A DNA stretch of 64,000 nucleotides, from contig WHUZ01000053.1 of the NCBI GenBank assembly GCA_015179045.1, forward strand, positions 186,001 to 250,000, in the 5' to 3' direction. A program made the position numbers and the translations under genes. Shown here piece after piece: positions 62,156-64,000 of this stretch; the stretch's first letter is position 1; the number at the start of each line of letters is the position of its first letter. Under the pieces are notes generated by a model, which was given only the letters and a program-made list of their open reading frames with translations, searched no databases and was not told the DNA's origin. The DNA is from Kalaharituber pfeilii (taxonomy: Eukaryota > Ascomycota > Pezizomycetes > Pezizales > Pezizaceae).

Positions 62156-62338
62156 GTCGAAGCTCAAGCGCAGCAACTCGCCCTGCGCTGCTGCGGCCCC
62201 AATTGCGTGTGCGTGCCCCCCCCCCGCCCACCCCTTGCACCGGCGTCCCGTCGTAGAGCATACAATTGCGAGCACAGAAAGTACACCACACTGAATATAC
62301 ATACATCATCTCCCCCCCCTCCCCCACCCCCCAACGCG
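61626..62338. promoter_or_regulatory. Divergent promoter region packed with simple repeats
   Basis: 713 bp between two start codons. Plus-strand tracts: (GGGGA)n at about 61,682-61,720, G-rich 61,825-61,860, (GGGGAC)n at about 61,872-61,900, T25 at 61,954-61,978, (GCAA)11 at about 62,111-62,154 and C-rich 62,215-62,226. These make misleading open frames on both strands. Confidence 0.6.
62111..62154. repeat. (GCAA)11 microsatellite
   Basis: Tandem GCAA units in the divergent promoter. Because the unit is 4 bp, it encodes repeating SKQA on the plus strand and LLAC on the minus strand in shadow frames. Confidence 0.95.
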
Positions 62339-63304
62339 ATGCCCCTCCTCCCTGTGCCCCTCCGCCGCCGGCTCCTCACACCCCCCCGCGCGGCCATCCT
62401 CCAGCTCTCCCCCTCGTCCTCCTCGCCCTCATCGCTCGCCCCGCCATGCGCTCCCGGCTACTCCACCGCCCGCCGCCGCATGGCCACCCAGACCCCTACC
62501 GCCACCACCTCCTCCGATTCCTCTCTCCGACGTCGGCCCGTCGCCCTTGACGTCAAGGACATCCTCCCCACACGCAAAGCCCCCAGCTCATTCCACGGAC
62601 CCGGTGAGTACTCCCCACCCCCCCCCCAATATCCTTCATCCGTTACAGACTCCCCCCCCCCCCAACTAACCCCACCCCCCCACCCAGTCGTCTTCCCCAA
62701 CCCCCCAAAAAAAATCCTCGTCCACCCTCCTCCCTGCCCGCCGCCGCCCCCGGAGCCCCTCCCCTCCCTCGCCGACCTCCAACTCAAGGCCCTCGACCCC
62801 ACCGGGCAGAAGCGCTCTTTCATCTCCCGCACCAACCGCGACGGCCTTCGAGTCGGCGACATTCTCCAAATCCGCTTCGCCCACCGCGACCCCTTTGCCG
62901 GCGTACTCATCAACCTCCGCCGCCGTGGCATCGATTCGGCCCTCCTCCTCCGCAACCAGCTCACCCGCGTCGGCGTCGAGATGTGGGTTAAGCTCTTCTC
63001 GCCCACTGTCGTCGGCATCGACATTGTCCAGCGCGCAAAGAAGCGCGCAAGGAGGGCAAGGCTTTACTATCTCAGGGACCCAAAGCACGACATTGGTTCG
63101 GTGCAGAATGTTGTCACGGCGTACACGAGGCAGAGGGCGCTCTTGCGGTCCGGAGGGGTCAAGATGGCGCATCAGGGCGCGCAAGCGCGCAAGGCGGAGG
63201 TCAAGGCAGGCGGGGGTGGGCCGGCACAGCAAGCGCCGCGGACAAGGGAGGCAAGGGAAAGAAGAAGTAAGCAAACAGCATTATTTGGGTTTGTATGTGT
63301 ATGA
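62339..63304 (+). CDS. IMG1: Mitochondrial large-subunit ribosomal protein bL19m
   Basis: Mitoribosomal protein of the bL19 family (yeast Img1). Exons 62339-62603 and 62688-63304. The 84-nt intron keeps frame and has an AACTAAC branch site. The N-terminal presequence is Arg/Leu/Pro-rich (MPLLPVPLRRRLLTPPRA) with a GYSTARRR cleavage-like site. The bL19 core reads VGDILQIRFAHRDPFAGVLI, RRRGIDSALLLRNQLTRVGV and EMWVKLFSPTVVGIDIVQ. The basic C-terminal helix includes RARRARLYYLRDPKHDIGSV. In the annotated frame the protein ends TALFGFVCV at 63304 (293 aa). A frame one base away ends KGGKGKKK then stop at 63268-63270, a far more usual bL19m tail. A missing G in the G5 run at 63,212-63,216 is therefore likely. 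Confidence 0.92.
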   Translation: MPLLPVPLRRRLLTPPRAAILQLSPSSSSPSSLAPPCAPGYSTARRRMATQTPTATTSSDSSLRRRPVALDVKDILPTRKAPSSFHGPGEYSPPPPQYPSSVTDSPPPQLTPPPHPVVFPNPPKKILVHPPPCPPPPPEPLPSLADLQLKALDPTGQKRSFISRTNRDGLRVGDILQIRFAHRDPFAGVLINLRRRGIDSALLLRNQLTRVGVEMWVKLFSPTVVGIDIVQRAKKRARRARLYYLRDPKHDIGSVQNVVTAYTRQRALLRSGGVKMAHQGAQARKAEVKAGGGGPAQQAPRTREARERRSKQTALFGFVCV

Positions 63305-64000
63305 TACGAGATTTTATGGAATCAAAGGAGGAGAGTGGGCGAGGATTGGACCCTTGAACTTCGGTACAGTACATAGCATATACATTGCACACATACACAC
63401 ATACATGTGTGCACCCAAAGAAAGGAACATTGTGCATTTTTACAGACAAATACATTACAATTACATATTCATTCTCGCCAAACGGCGATAAACATACAAG
63501 TACAAGTACGAGTGTAAGAGTTACTTACAAATTCGTTAGATAGCCATTACCCTCAATTCTTCCTCTACCTGCCCACCCACAGATCAACCAGATCCTACCC
63601 CCATCCATGGATCCATCCACATTGCATGTACCATACATTAAGTAAATAATCGATAAGCCGCCTTCTATATAGTATGTATAAATTTGCCCCCACCTTCAGT
63701 AATCTTTATATATATCTATACTAGGTATACTATATATATCATTATGTACGTTATATCAAAGTACATAACAATCAATAAGTAAGATACCCAACACCCGCCT
63801 TATCCCCTTACCGCCCACCACCTCTTGCCTCCATCTTTCCCCACCACATCCACACCCACAGACACAAACCCTACCAAATAAACAACTCAGCACAACAAAA
63901 ACGCAACCCACTAAAACTTTACCATCCCATCCTATCGATATAAGAAAACAAAATCTTCATCAAAGGAATAAAAAAGGTAAAGAAGAAGAAAAGGAATAAA
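63305..64000. other. Downstream intergenic, no gene seen
   Basis: About 700 bp of AT-rich sequence after bL19m to the window end, with TATATA runs near 63,660-63,750. No coding or RNA gene was recognised. Confidence 0.55.

Noticed and set aside
61626..62327. Long minus-strand open frames continuing upstream of the 498-aa gene
   Set aside because: They run through simple repeats (LACLLACL, PVPVPV) and overlap the divergent bL19m promoter. The ATG at 61625 gives a clean mitochondrial presequence.

Overview
The window is nuclear DNA of a filamentous ascomycete (Pezizomycotina type). The genes carry many short GT-AG introns, mostly 49-130 nt, with CTAAC-like branch sites. The housekeeping proteins have clear fungal forms: PP2A B56/Rts1, Gid7/WDR26, the eIF4A-III orthologue Fal1, SF3a60/Prp9, Qns1, Vps54, Hid1/Ftp105 and mitochondrial bL19. 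Class or genus cannot be fixed from the sequence alone. I see no rRNA, convincing tRNA or CRISPR array.

Layout. 1-2641 (+): 3' part of the PP2A B56 regulatory subunit. 4937-7264 (-): Gid7/WDR26-like LisH-CTLH-WD40 protein. 7.3-10.0 kb: long low-complexity intergenic stretch with G runs and a (GGTGCT)16 array. 10017-11944 (+): RmlD/MAT2B-like NAD(P) reductase with a 20-nt microexon. 12656-14311 (-): eIF4A-III/FAL1 with 11- and 21-nt microexons. 14763-16480 (+): SF3a subunit 3, divergent from FAL1. 16905-19925 (-): glutamine-dependent NAD+ synthetase in 13 exons. 20614-about 25714 (-): large unrecognised fungal protein. 25.9-35.7 kb: gene-free transposon graveyard. 35794-37833 (-): Nrp1-like RNA-binding protein with a degenerate exonuclease domain. 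38.9-45 kb: second transposon-rich block. 45879-47708 (+): F-box protein. 49018-52585 (-): VPS54. 54615-57876 (+): HID1. 58774-59424 (-): small probable mitochondrial membrane protein. 60034-61625 (-) and 62339-63304 (+): a divergent pair, an unrecognised probable mitochondrial protein and mitochondrial ribosomal protein bL19m.

Exon models were built by hand from splice signals and reading-frame continuity. Total coding lengths are divisible by three for every spliced gene except VPS54. VPS54 is one base short and needs a frameshift near 49,420.

The repeat blocks hold degenerate DNA transposons: a Tc1/mariner derivative with a second element nested in it, a Tc1 C-terminal fragment, a pogo-like foldback element, a TIR family with a CAAACGCGCGCTAG core, and tiny 60-86 bp palindromic elements flanked by 8-bp target duplications. 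There is also one gypsy-like protease fragment. Functional links are loose. FAL1 and SF3A3 are both pre-mRNA splicing genes on one divergent promoter, and the bL19m pair is probably both mitochondrial. Vps54 and Hid1 both act at the Golgi/endosome and are divergently transcribed across a 2-kb gap. I found no convincing new multi-gene system. The most interesting signals are the microexons, the micro-transposons with an in-window empty site, and the pseudo-exonuclease.
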